Position numbers and translations under genes: made by a program. 8,460 bases of DNA, taken from NCBI GenBank assembly GCA_021785115.1, contig JAJYGO010000367.1, forward strand, positions 1 through 8,460, in the 5' to 3' direction. A model generated the notes under the pieces. It worked only from the letters and a program-made list of their open reading frames with translations. It made no database searches and had not been told where the DNA came from. This document shows, piece after piece, positions 1-6,113 of this stretch. Numbering within the stretch: position 1 is the stretch's first letter; the number at the start of each line of letters is the position of its first letter. This stretch comes from Chloroflexota bacterium (GTDB taxonomy: Bacteria > Chloroflexota > Limnocylindria > Limnocylindrales > CSP1-4).

Positions 1-426
1 GGGGTCGGTGACCTCCTCGGCGAGGCCGCTGATCGCGCCGTCGGGCAGGACGACCTCGACGCGCGGGTCGGCGACCAGGTTCCGGAACCACTGGGTGGAC
101 CGCCCGAAGCCCGCGATGCAGTAGACCGCGCCGTCGACGATCACGTATCCGAGCGGAACCTCGCGCCACCGGCCGGTCCTGCGTCCCCGGACGCGCAGCA
201 GCATCACGTAGCCCGTGAGCGGGTTCGACAGGTAGCGGCCCAGGCCGAGCCGGAGCGCGGGCGCCGCCCACCATCGGTTGAAGATACCGAACGCGCGATG
301 GAGGGCGGTGAGGTGCGCCACGTACGGGGCACGGTACGGCAACCGCGCCTGGTCGACGGATGCACCGCCACTCGCGGGGACGGCCTCCCCTTCCCTCGCC
401 CCGGGATCCTGCCCGCGACCCGTCAC
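1..426 (-). CDS. Nitroreductase/quinone reductase family protein (deazaflavin-dependent, DUF385-like), partial
   Basis: The visible part is the N-terminal 142 codons; the C-terminus lies beyond the left edge. The segment GYVMLLRVRGRRTGRWREVP, then LGYVIVDGAVYCIAG and STQWFRNLVADPRVEV, matches the split-barrel fold of the F420-dependent Ddn-like family: the RGRRTG turn, a strand pair, and a W-x-N-L-x-A-x-P-x-V motif. Known members bind deazaflavin F420 (or flavin) and reduce nitro compounds or quinones; the substrate here cannot be told. The start is uncertain. The outermost GTG at 426 gives about 35 low-complexity Gly/Pro/Ala residues first and has no well-placed ribosome site (a GGAGG lies about 19 nt upstream). 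In-frame TTG at 342 and GTG at 321 would begin nearer the conserved domain. The gene lies 170 bases downstream of the aminotransferase gene on the same strand and probably has its own promoter, since the TACCCT at 464-469 is a possible -10 element. Family call is firm; start is not. Confidence 0.8.
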   Translation of the reverse strand, partial: MTGRGQDPGAREGEAVPASGGASVDQARLPYRAPYVAHLTALHRAFGIFNRWWAAPALRLGLGRYLSNPLTGYVMLLRVRGRRTGRWREVPLGYVIVDGAVYCIAGFGRSTQWFRNLVADPRVEVVLPDGAISGLAEEVTDP

Positions 427-463
427 GTCCGATCGACCACGCCGAGACCTCCGCTCGGCGACG

Positions 464-487
464 AGGGTAGCGCGCGGTGGCCGCCCT
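464..487 (-). promoter_or_regulatory. Weak candidate promoter for the nitroreductase-family gene
   Basis: Read on the minus strand there is GTCACA (4/6 to TTGACA), an 18-base spacer, then TACCCT (4/6 to TATAAT), ending 38 bases before the GTG at 426. The match is modest and such hexamers arise by chance, so this is only a candidate. Its position in the 170-base gap behind the aminotransferase gene is what makes it reasonable. Confidence 0.2.
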
Positions 488-596
488 TGTGACGACCACG
501 GAACGCTCGGATGTCCCGCGGGTGTCGCGTGTTGCCGCTGCGGTCGTGCCGCGCGGCCCGCACGAGCACGGGCACGCAGGCGTCCGTAGGCCGCCC

Positions 597-2015
597 CTAC
601 GAGCTCTCGCCGCCGTGGCCGCCGATCGACGCGAGCGCGACCGGGAGAGACGGCATCGGTCGTGTCTCTGGGTCCGGCACGTACTCGCCGGTCGAGGCAT
701 CGGGCCGGTACGTCCAGCGCGGCCCCGATCGCACGATCGCCTCGAGCGCCGTGGCCAGCGCATCGACGTCGTCCCGGGTCGTGCCCAACCCCATGCTCGC
801 GCGGACGGCCCCCGGGACGCGGCCCTTCGCCCCGCCCGAGATCTCGGTCCGGAGCTTCGCGGCCTCCGCGTCGCCGACGTGGAGGAGGCTCAGCAGCAGC
901 GGGTGTGCGCAGAAGCAGCCGTGGCGGACGCCGATCCCGTGCTCCGCGCTCAGGATCGCCGCGAGCTGGCTGTGCCACAGGCCGCGCACGTTGAACGTGG
1001 CGAGCGCAAGCCGCGGATGCGATTCCGGCCACAGGCGGTACAGCTCGACGCCGTCGATCGCGCCGATCCGCTGGCGGGCGTACTGCGCGAGCGTCATCTC
1101 CTCCGCCGCCAGTCGATCCATGCCGTGCCCGGCGAGCGCGTCGCACGCGACGCCGAGCGCGACCGCGCCGAGGACGTTCGGCGAGCCCGCCTCCTGGCGG
1201 TCGGGGAGGTCCGACCAGAGCACGGTGTCGAGCGTCACGAACTCCACGGCACCCCCGCCGCGCAGAAACGGCACGGGCGCGCGGAGCCAGTCGCGGCGCC
1301 CGGCGAGCACGCCGGCGCCGTAGGGCGCGTACACCTTGTGCCCGGACATCGCGACGAAGTCGACGTCGAGGCCCGCCACGTCGATCGGATGGTGCGCGGC
1401 GAGCTGGGCGGCGTCGAGCAGCACTCGCGCACCGTGGCGGTGCGCGATCTCGGCGATCCCGGCGATCGGCCAGAGCTCGCCGGTCACGTTCGACGCGCCG
1501 GTGACGGCCACCAGGCACGGTCCGGCGGGACGCTCGCGCAGCGCGTCGTCGAGCCTCGCGAGCGCGTCGTCCGGCGTCGCGGGCACGGGCAGGTGCCGGG
1601 TGACGAGGCCGGGCCGCCGCCATGGCAGCAGGTTCGCGTGGTGCTCGACCGCGAAGGTCACGACCTGGCAGCCGTCGGGGAGCGCGGAGGCGAGCAGGTT
1701 GATCGCATCGGTCGTGTTCCGGACGAACAGCACCTGGTCGTCAGGCCGCAGGCCGAGGAAACACGCGACCGACTCGCGCGCGCCCTCGTACGCGGCGGTT
1801 GCGACCTGCGACTTGTGACCGGCGCCCCGATGCACGCTGCTGTACCAGGGCAGGAACGCCTCGACCGCCTCGGCGACACGCACGAGAGGCGGCGTGCTTG
1901 CCGCGTAGTCGAGGTTGAGGTACGGCACCTCGCCGCCCGTCACCAGAGGGACGGGCGAGCGGTGCCCGACGAGGCGGAGGTCGTCGACGAGCGGCGGACT
2001 CGTGGGGAGCGTCAC
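597..2015 (-). CDS. Class V aminotransferase / SufS-type cysteine desulfurase-like protein
   Basis: A 472-residue PLP enzyme of fold type I. Visible landmarks: LNLDYAASTP at 33-42, EHHANLLPW at 124-132 (the His that stacks on PLP), Asp201 in LLDAAQ (pyridine nitrogen), SGHK with the Schiff-base lysine at Lys227, RHGCFCAHP at 364-372 with Cys369 at the place of the SufS/CsdA catalytic Cys, and Arg405 in RASMGL, which would bind the substrate carboxylate. Cysteine desulfurases take sulfur from L-cysteine to give alanine and an enzyme persulfide. The CFC pair replaces the HHC of SufS, so a different sulfur acceptor, or a related lyase/epimerase activity, is possible. The length is somewhat above the usual 400-420 because of N- and C-terminal additions. 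The start is GTG, chosen because CCTCCT at 2025-2030 (AGGAGG on the sense strand) sits 9 bases upstream. No iron-sulfur assembly genes are nearby. A weak inverted repeat (GCCCG/CGGGC, 556-573) behind the TAG stop could act as a terminator. Confidence 0.9.
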   Translation of the reverse strand: MTLPTSPPLVDDLRLVGHRSPVPLVTGGEVPYLNLDYAASTPPLVRVAEAVEAFLPWYSSVHRGAGHKSQVATAAYEGARESVACFLGLRPDDQVLFVRNTTDAINLLASALPDGCQVVTFAVEHHANLLPWRRPGLVTRHLPVPATPDDALARLDDALRERPAGPCLVAVTGASNVTGELWPIAGIAEIAHRHGARVLLDAAQLAAHHPIDVAGLDVDFVAMSGHKVYAPYGAGVLAGRRDWLRAPVPFLRGGGAVEFVTLDTVLWSDLPDRQEAGSPNVLGAVALGVACDALAGHGMDRLAAEEMTLAQYARQRIGAIDGVELYRLWPESHPRLALATFNVRGLWHSQLAAILSAEHGIGVRHGCFCAHPLLLSLLHVGDAEAAKLRTEISGGAKGRVPGAVRASMGLGTTRDDVDALATALEAIVRSGPRWTYRPDASTGEYVPDPETRPMPSLPVALASIGGHGGESS

Positions 2016-2148
2016 CCCGCACCACCTCCTCGATCGTCTGCCTGCCGCGTCCCGCTGCGGTCGTGCACCCGGAAGCCGGTGCTAGCCTGTGCCGCAGGAT
2101 ACGCGGCCGGTCGCGGGGCGGCCGGACAAGCCCGAGCCGGAGGGGGAC

Positions 2149-2547
2149 ATGGACCGCGACGGCCTGCAGCGGTGGCTGGACCGCTACGTCGAGGCATGGC
2201 GCATGTACGACCCGGAGCTGATCGGCTCGCTGTTCTCGGACGATGCCCGCTATCACTATCACCCCTGGGACGATCCCCTGGTCGGGCGGGCCGCGATCGT
2301 CCAGTCCTGGATGGAACCCGGCGGCAGCGTCTCGGGGCGGGACGATCCGCGCTCGTGGCACGCGCGGTACGCGCCGCTTGCCGTCGACGGCGCGGTGGCA
2401 GTCGCGACCGGCATCACGACGTACGTTCCGACGAGCCGGGCGCCGGGACGCGTCTACCGGAACCTGTGGGTCATGCGCTTCGACGACGACGATCGCTGCA
2501 CCGACTTCACCGAGTGGTTCATGCAGGAGCCGGACGAGGCCGCGTGA
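2149..2547 (+). CDS. NTF2/SnoaL-like family protein
   Basis: A 132-residue protein with the pattern of the NTF2-like alpha+beta barrel. An N-terminal helix (LQRWLDRYVEAWRMYD, 6-21) leads into LIGSLFSDDARYHYHPW (24-40), then LVGRAAIVQSW (44-54), and strands around AVAVATGITTYVP (82-94) and VYRNLWVMRFDDDDR (102-116). Members are small cone-shaped barrels used as isomerases, hydrolases or binding domains; no specific catalytic set can be assigned. The start is ATG 2149, since GGAGGGGG (2139-2146) lies directly upstream. A GTG at 2089 in the same frame would add 20 Pro/Arg-rich residues and has no ribosome site. The gene is divergent from the aminotransferase gene, with a 133-base gap; TAGCCT at 2083-2088 is a possible -10 element without a clear -35. 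The stop codon lies inside the first copy of a 14-bp tandem repeat. Confidence 0.85.
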   Translation: MDRDGLQRWLDRYVEAWRMYDPELIGSLFSDDARYHYHPWDDPLVGRAAIVQSWMEPGGSVSGRDDPRSWHARYAPLAVDGAVAVATGITTYVPTSRAPGRVYRNLWVMRFDDDDRCTDFTEWFMQEPDEAA

Positions 2548-2579
2548 TGGCGGCCGCGTGATGGCGGCCGCATGATCGG
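2538..2579 (+). repeat. 14-bp tandem repeat, three copies, across the SnoaL-like stop codon
   Basis: GGCCGCGTGATGGC occurs at 2538-2551 and again, identical, at 2552-2565. A third, decayed copy (GGCCGCATGATCGG) follows at 2566-2579. Each copy carries a TGA in the same relative place, and the first of these is the stop codon of the SnoaL-like gene. With a 14-base period the copies shift frame, so this is not a protein repeat. It looks like replication slippage at the gene end. Confidence 0.75.
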
Positions 2580-2622
2580 CGGCGGCCCGACTCGCGGGCG
2601 TGCGCGCACTGGACCGCCCGCG

Positions 2623-2838
2623 CGAGGCGAGCGCCATCTGCAGGAAGGTGAGCACGTCGGTCCGTTCGTCGATGAGCTTGTGGACCGGCTTCCCGAGCCC
2701 GTGACCGGCGTCGCTGTCGACCCGGAGGAGGATCGTCGCGTCGGCGCCCTGCGCGACCTGGAGCGCCGCCGCGAACTGGAACGAGTGCCCGGGCCCGGCG
2801 CGGTCGTCATGGTCGCGGACGAGCGCTGACGGGAACCG
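2623..2838 (-). pseudogene. Remnant of a prolyl oligopeptidase (S9A) gene, C-terminal end only
   Basis: On the minus strand, 72 codons read like the C-terminal catalytic end of prolyl oligopeptidase. RFPSALVRDHDDR stands where the family has YPA-LL-GDHDDR, which carries the catalytic Asp. It is followed by HSFQFAAALQ, then LLRVDSDAGHG with the catalytic His, then GKPVHKLIDE and a final DVLTFLQMAL helix. The normal VVPAHS after the Asp motif is changed to AGPGHS. Nothing upstream of 2838 resembles the rest of the roughly 600-700-residue enzyme: the Ser nucleophile region and beta-propeller are missing. Downstream of the last helix the frame has no nearby stop. This is therefore a decayed fragment rather than a gene. 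It fills most of the 376-base gap between the SnoaL-like and GYD genes; the rest of the gap is the tandem repeat and the GYD promoter. Confidence 0.75.
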
Positions 2839-2840
2839 CC

Positions 2841-2868
2841 TTGACACGCTGCCCGCCGACCCTACGAT
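2841..2868 (+). promoter_or_regulatory. Near-consensus sigma-70-type promoter for the GYD-domain gene
   Basis: TTGACA at 2841-2846 is a perfect -35 hexamer. It is followed by a 16-base spacer and TACGAT at 2863-2868 (4/6 to TATAAT). Transcription should begin near 2875, leaving a leader of about 50 bases that contains the AGGAGGGG ribosome site at 2912-2919. The ATG at 2867 overlaps the -10 element, so it cannot be the start codon of this transcript. Confidence 0.65.
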
Positions 2869-2923
2869 GACGCGACCGCGGCTCACTCGCGTCCCACCGG
2901 ATGCCCGCGGCAGGAGGGGCTTC

Positions 2924-3244
2924 GTGCCGAAGTACCTGTTCACCGGCACCTTCACGCAAGAGGGCGCCAAGGGTCTCCTCGACGAAGGCGGAAGCGGTCG
3001 CCGCACGGCCGTGGAGAAGCTGTTCGCCTCACTCGGGGGGACGCTCGAGTCGTACCACTTCGCTTTCGGGAGCGACGACTTCTTCATCATCGGCGAACTT
3101 CCCGACAGCGCCGCCGCCGCCTCCGCGGCACTCGTCACATCGGGCTCGGGCGCCGTGCACACCCGGACGGTCGTGCTCCTGACCCCAGAGGAATTGGACG
3201 CCGTGGCGAGGCTGGCGCCGACCTACCGAGCGCCCGGGCGCTGA
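2924..3244 (+). CDS. GYD-domain protein
   Basis: A 106-residue protein that is essentially one GYD domain, a small ferredoxin-like alpha/beta fold of unknown function common in actinobacteria and proteobacteria. Visible pattern: KYLFTGTFTQEGAKGLLDEG at 3-22, a helix with RRTAVEKLFASLGG (26-39), LESYHFAFGSDDFFIIGELPD (41-61; GSDD stands at the usual G-Y-D place), then a helix and HTRTVVLLTPEELDA (79-93). The start is GTG 2924, set by AGGAGGGG four bases upstream. An upstream in-frame ATG at 2867 would add 19 residues but overlaps the promoter. The gene has its own strong promoter and a hairpin about 50 bases behind its stop, so it is probably monocistronic. Partner and function are unknown. 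Confidence 0.88.
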   Translation: MPKYLFTGTFTQEGAKGLLDEGGSGRRTAVEKLFASLGGTLESYHFAFGSDDFFIIGELPDSAAAASAALVTSGSGAVHTRTVVLLTPEELDAVARLAPTYRAPGR

Positions 3245-3293
3245 ACCGGCGCCGTCAGGGCGCCCGCCCGTCCGAGAACGCACCGGATGGAGA

Positions 3294-3322
3294 CGGCCCG
3301 CCGTCTGTCGTACGGCGGGCCG
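3294..3322. terminator. Perfect 11-bp hairpin between converging genes
   Basis: CGGCCCGCCGT (3294-3304) and ACGGCGGGCCG (3312-3322) are exact reverse complements around a 7-base loop. The hairpin lies 49 bases behind the GYD stop on the plus strand and beyond the flavoenzyme operon on the minus strand, so it could end transcription from both sides. There is no run of T on either side, so it would be a U-tract-free terminator, as is common in high-GC actinobacteria. An mRNA 3'-end stabiliser is the alternative. Confidence 0.6.
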
Positions 3323-3338
3323 CCCCGAAGTGAAGCGG

Positions 3339-3599
3339 CTACGGACCGCCGGGGTCGCACGCTCCCCCGTCCCTGGCAGGCACGCTGCTGGTGCCAAACC
3401 TCGCCCTTGAAACGCTCCGTCGCGCAGTCGTCGGGGTTCCCTGCGAGGTCGGGACGAGGCAGCGTGCGCAGCGGCCGCAACCGCAGCGCCTCCATTCCGG
3501 CTCGTCGGGCGTCTCGAAGACGACGCGATCGCCTGCCGGATCGGTTCCCGGTCGTCGACCTGGCCGACCGGGGGGCGATCGGGTAGTCGAGGCGTGCAT
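3339..3599 (-). pseudogene. Small Cys-rich reading frame, apparently frameshifted
   Basis: An 86-codon frame starts with ATG nine bases behind the stop of the FAD oxidoreductase and ends at a TAG at 3339. Its middle part, GDRVVFETPDEPEW followed by RRCGCGRCARCLVP (to about 3450), has coding-like codons and a CxCxxCxxC cluster (3459-3485) that could bind a metal. After about 3445 this frame turns Ala/Arg/Ser-rich and loses coding character. A neighbouring frame then takes it up: NPDDCATERFKGEVWHQQRAC from 3438 onward, with high GC3 and balanced second positions. Together the two parts read as one small Cys/Trp/His protein interrupted near the CCCC/GGG runs at 3433-3445. I do not recognise the family, and no good ribosome site is visible. 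It may instead be chance, a sequencing error in a real gene, or a true frameshift site. Confidence 0.3.
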
Positions 3600-3607
3600 G
3601 GCGCCCG

Positions 3608-5194
3608 TCAGACCCCTGGGATCGCCATCCCCTCGGCCCCCGCGTCGGCAGCCGCCAGGCCGCGTGCCACCTCGGACGCCGGCAGCCCGAACTCCGCCAG
3701 GACCGCCCCGAGCGCCTCCCGCTGCGGCTGCCCGTCGAACTGGAGGACGTCGTCGCCCGGCAGCGGGTACTCGGTCACCTGTCCGTTCCGCCGCCCGTAG
3801 ACGACGGGGTAGATGCCGCCGGTCGCGTCGGACTCGATCGTCAGCGCGAGCGAATCGGGACCGCCCGCGTCGAGGAAGTGCGAGAGCGGCACGACGCCGG
3901 CGTCGGAGATGCCGCGCGCGGGGTCGACCTCGATGACGCGTGCCAGGTATGCGCGCTGGTGCCACAGCTCCGGGCCGCCGCAGATCTCGTCGAGCGCGAA
4001 CGCCATGACGCCGTCGGCGTCGAGTGGCCGGCGGTACGGTGCCGCACCGAAGTGCGTCTCCGCCACGTGTCTCGCAAGCACGACGGCGTTGTATCGGTGG
4101 CCCTGGACCGCGCCGGAGTTGGCCGGCATGCCGTGCTTCTTGAGGCCGGCTGCGCCCTGGCTGATCGTGCCCGCGAAGTAGATGCCGCGCACCGTCGCGC
4201 TCTCCCAGAACGCCGTCTGCGCCGGGAGCCGGCTCTGCCCGAACGTGACGACGCCGAGCGACGGCAGGTCGCGGAGCGGTGTGACGAAGCCCGTCGCCGC
4301 GATCACCTCGTCGACGTCGTAGGCCCGCGGGTCGCCGCCGCGACTCGGCCGCGTCACGACCCGGAACCCACCGTCGACCCGCTCGACCCGCTCGATCGCG
4401 GCCTCCAGCACGCCGACGCCTCCGCCGAGCACGTAGTCCTCGTACGGCTGCACGTACCGCGCGCGGATCCCGACCAGCGACCGCGTGACGACCGACAGCT
4501 TGGCCGCGCTCGGTGACGCGAGGACGATGCTCCGCGCCCACGGCAGCAGCCCGCTCGCCAGCTCGAAGCCCGAGTTCTGCTTGCCGATGATGAACAGCCG
4601 GTGGCCGGCGTAGGTCTCGGCGGGCCGTGTGTCGGCGTAGTGCGGCACCAGCTCCAGGCCGGGCGTGGCGGGCACGTAGGGCTCGGCGACGCCGACGGCA
4701 AAGATGGCGACCTGCGCGCGATACGGCCCGTCGGACGTCTCGACGACGAACCGCCGACCGTCCGGCCCCTCCTCGATGCGCGTGGACTCCCAGGCGCACC
4801 CATGCCGCACCCGGACACCCGTCCGGCCCGCGAACGTGCGGATGTTCAGCTCCATCTCCGGGCGGGACGGGAAGTACGACGTGCCGTCCATCAGCCTCGG
4901 CATCAGCCCGTTGTGCTCGGGCTCCTCTGCGATGAGGCTGTTCCAGTCGAACCGCTGGTAGGCGCGCGTGCCGGGGGCCGCCGGTGCGTAGGGCTTGCTC
5001 CAGCTGAGCAGGCGCTGGAAGAACGGGAAGCGTCGGAACATCCCGCCCGCGTCCGGGTCGGACGAGATCACGGCGTGTTCGACCCCGAGGCGGCCGAGGC
5101 TGTAGCTCAGCTGGATCGCGCCGGGCCCGCTCCCGACGACGACGACGGGGTAGTCGCCCGGCGGGAACGGGCGATCCTGCGCTATTCCCGCCAT
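3608..5194 (-). CDS. FAD/NAD(P)-dependent oxidoreductase (flavin monooxygenase-like, Pyr_redox_3 type)
   Basis: A 528-residue, probably cytoplasmic flavoprotein. The N-terminus has an FAD Rossmann fold, VVVVGSGPGA at 17-26, with the acidic ribose position at Asp46. A second dinucleotide site follows at 199-209 (RLFIIGKQNSG), giving GxxxxG instead of the canonical GxGxxG. ATGF at 300-303 and GIYFAGT at 337-343 are the conserved return motifs near the flavin. The last about 140 residues (from 390) form an extra C-terminal domain I do not recognise. The only cysteines are Cys133 and Cys405, so there is no CxxC redox pair and this is not a thioredoxin reductase. The substrate is unknown; hydroxylation or a simple reductase role are both possible. 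The ATG overlaps the 3' end of the cNMP-fold gene by 13 bases and has no ribosome site of its own, which points to coupled translation. Confidence 0.88.
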   Translation of the reverse strand: MAGIAQDRPFPPGDYPVVVVGSGPGAIQLSYSLGRLGVEHAVISSDPDAGGMFRRFPFFQRLLSWSKPYAPAAPGTRAYQRFDWNSLIAEEPEHNGLMPRLMDGTSYFPSRPEMELNIRTFAGRTGVRVRHGCAWESTRIEEGPDGRRFVVETSDGPYRAQVAIFAVGVAEPYVPATPGLELVPHYADTRPAETYAGHRLFIIGKQNSGFELASGLLPWARSIVLASPSAAKLSVVTRSLVGIRARYVQPYEDYVLGGGVGVLEAAIERVERVDGGFRVVTRPSRGGDPRAYDVDEVIAATGFVTPLRDLPSLGVVTFGQSRLPAQTAFWESATVRGIYFAGTISQGAAGLKKHGMPANSGAVQGHRYNAVVLARHVAETHFGAAPYRRPLDADGVMAFALDEICGGPELWHQRAYLARVIEVDPARGISDAGVVPLSHFLDAGGPDSLALTIESDATGGIYPVVYGRRNGQVTEYPLPGDDVLQFDGQPQREALGAVLAEFGLPASEVARGLAAADAGAEGMAIPGV

Positions 5195-5604
5195 CGGTTC
5201 GTGTTCTGGAGCCGCCGGGTCTGCTCGAGCAGCATCCGGAACGTGATCGCCGGGTACGCAAGGAGCAGCTCGCGCAGCTGTGCGGCCGGGAGGTGCAGGC
5301 ACCGCACGGCCCGGACGGCCACGATGTCTGCCACGGGGGGCTCCTCGAGCAGGGCCGAGATCTCGCCGAAGAAGTCGCCGCGCCCGATCGTCGCGATCTC
5401 CACGCCGTTCGCGCGGACCGCGACCTCCCCCTCGAGGACGACGTAGAACCCCGACCCCGTCAGTCCCTGGCGCAGGATCCGCTCGCCCTCCGGGAACCAC
5501 TGCTCGTCGAACGTGTGGGCGACGCCCTGCCGCTGGGCCGACGTGAGGTCGGCGAACAGGCCGAGCCCCGCCAGCTCGTCCGCGACCTCCATGCGCTGGA
5601 TCAC
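5182..5604 (-). CDS. Stand-alone cyclic nucleotide-binding-fold protein
   Basis: A 140-residue protein that is one CRP/cNMP-binding domain: LGLFADLT at 14-21, FPEGERILRQG (37-47), GFYVVLEGEVAV (52-63), the phosphate-binding cassette region GDFFGEISALLEEPPVADIV (76-95), and a C-terminal helix (AAQLRELLLAYPAITFRMLL). There is no helix-turn-helix, so it is not a DNA-binding CRP/FNR regulator. The FGE of the cassette is kept, but the Arg-Ser/Thr pair that holds the cyclic phosphate is replaced by Pro90-Val91. Binding of cAMP or cGMP is therefore doubtful. The start is GTG, with GAGGAGG (5610-5616) five bases upstream; an ATG four codons later is a weaker choice. The stop lies inside the next gene, the flavoenzyme, so a regulatory partner role for that enzyme is a fair inference. 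Confidence 0.88.
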   Translation of the reverse strand: MIQRMEVADELAGLGLFADLTSAQRQGVAHTFDEQWFPEGERILRQGLTGSGFYVVLEGEVAVRANGVEIATIGRGDFFGEISALLEEPPVADIVAVRAVRCLHLPAAQLRELLLAYPAITFRMLLEQTRRLQNTNRWRE

Positions 5605-5654
5605 GACCGCCTCCTCACCCCAGGCGAATCCCGGCGAACGCCGCGGGTCCGCGT

Positions 5655-5684
5655 ATCAGACCACGCCATGGGGTCGCGTGACAA
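5655..5684 (-). promoter_or_regulatory. Candidate promoter ahead of the cNMP-fold/oxidoreductase pair
   Basis: On the minus strand TTGTCA (5/6 to consensus) is followed by an 18-base spacer and TCTGAT, preceded by TGG as an extended -10. The element lies in the 95-base gap behind the zinc finger gene, about 50 bases before the GTG at 5604. If real, the last two genes can be transcribed without the zinc finger gene. Confidence 0.3.
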
Positions 5685-5699
5685 GACAGGAACCGGACG

Positions 5700-5954
5700 T
5701 TACGCCTCGATCATCGCCTGGTCGGCGTAGCACCACATCCAGTCCTCGCCCGGCTCGAAGGACCGCATGATCGGATGGTGCGTGGCGTTCCAGTGGGCCG
5801 TGGCGTGGCGGTTCGGCGAGTTGTCGCAGCATCCGACGTGCCCGCACGTCATGCAGAGCCGCAGGTGAACCCACCTGCCGCCGATCTTGAGGCAGTCCTC
5901 GCAGCCGTCCGCCGACGGCGTCACGTCGCGGACCTCGTCCAGGTGCGGATCCAT
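5700..5954 (-). CDS. UBP-type zinc finger protein
   Basis: An 84-residue protein consisting of one ZnF-UBP domain, the zinc fold found in eukaryotic ubiquitin hydrolases and in many small bacterial proteins. The zinc ligands are visible in order: CEDC (Cys18, Cys21), CMTCG (Cys34, Cys37), GCCDN (Cys42/43), then His50, His54 and His60 in RHATAHWNATHH. The domain closes with EDWMWCYAD. In eukaryotes the fold binds the free C-terminus of ubiquitin; most bacteria lack ubiquitin, so the bacterial ligand is unknown. The start is ATG, with CCCCTCC at 5959-5965 (GGAGGGG on the sense strand) four bases upstream. It is the first gene of the run zinc finger, cNMP fold, flavoenzyme, 95 bases before the second gene. 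Joint function is inferred from this order. Confidence 0.92.
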   Translation of the reverse strand: MDPHLDEVRDVTPSADGCEDCLKIGGRWVHLRLCMTCGHVGCCDNSPNRHATAHWNATHHPIMRSFEPGEDWMWCYADQAMIEA

Positions 5955-6113
5955 CGAGCCCCTCCGCTGCGGATCCCCGCGCGTCCCCTCGCGCAGCTGC
6001 CCCGCTCCGCCAATCGTGCCGCATCCGGGCGAGATGTGCCGGAGATGGCGCGATGGATGTGATCATGGGGCCCGGCGGACGAGCGTCGCGCGAGCGCGTG
6101 ACGGGAGCACGGC

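Noticed and set aside
2089..2148. Upstream GTG start for the SnoaL-like gene
   Set aside because: It has no ribosome site, the added residues are Pro/Arg-rich, and GGAGGGGG directly precedes ATG 2149.
477..2561. A 694-codon open frame on the plus strand
   Set aside because: It is Arg/Ala/Gly-rich without domain character and runs antisense to the well-supported aminotransferase. It is a GC-rich shadow frame.
2572..2829. An 85-codon plus-strand frame in the gap before the GYD gene
   Set aside because: The opposite strand of this stretch carries the prolyl oligopeptidase similarity, so the plus frame is its shadow.
1741..3162. A 473-codon open frame on the minus strand
   Set aside because: Only the part at 2623-2838 resembles a protein family. 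The rest is antisense to the SnoaL-like and GYD genes or in the wrong frame of the aminotransferase.
3608..5194. Thioredoxin reductase, suggested by the cNMP partner
   Set aside because: There is no CxxC; the only two cysteines are far apart (133 and 405).
3608..5500. A longer start (5500) for the flavoenzyme
   Set aside because: The extra 102 residues lie over the cNMP-fold gene in another frame and are low-complexity. ATG 5194 directly precedes the Rossmann fold.
5182..5604. A CRP/FNR transcription factor
   Set aside because: The protein ends after the cNMP fold; the DNA-binding helix-turn-helix is absent.
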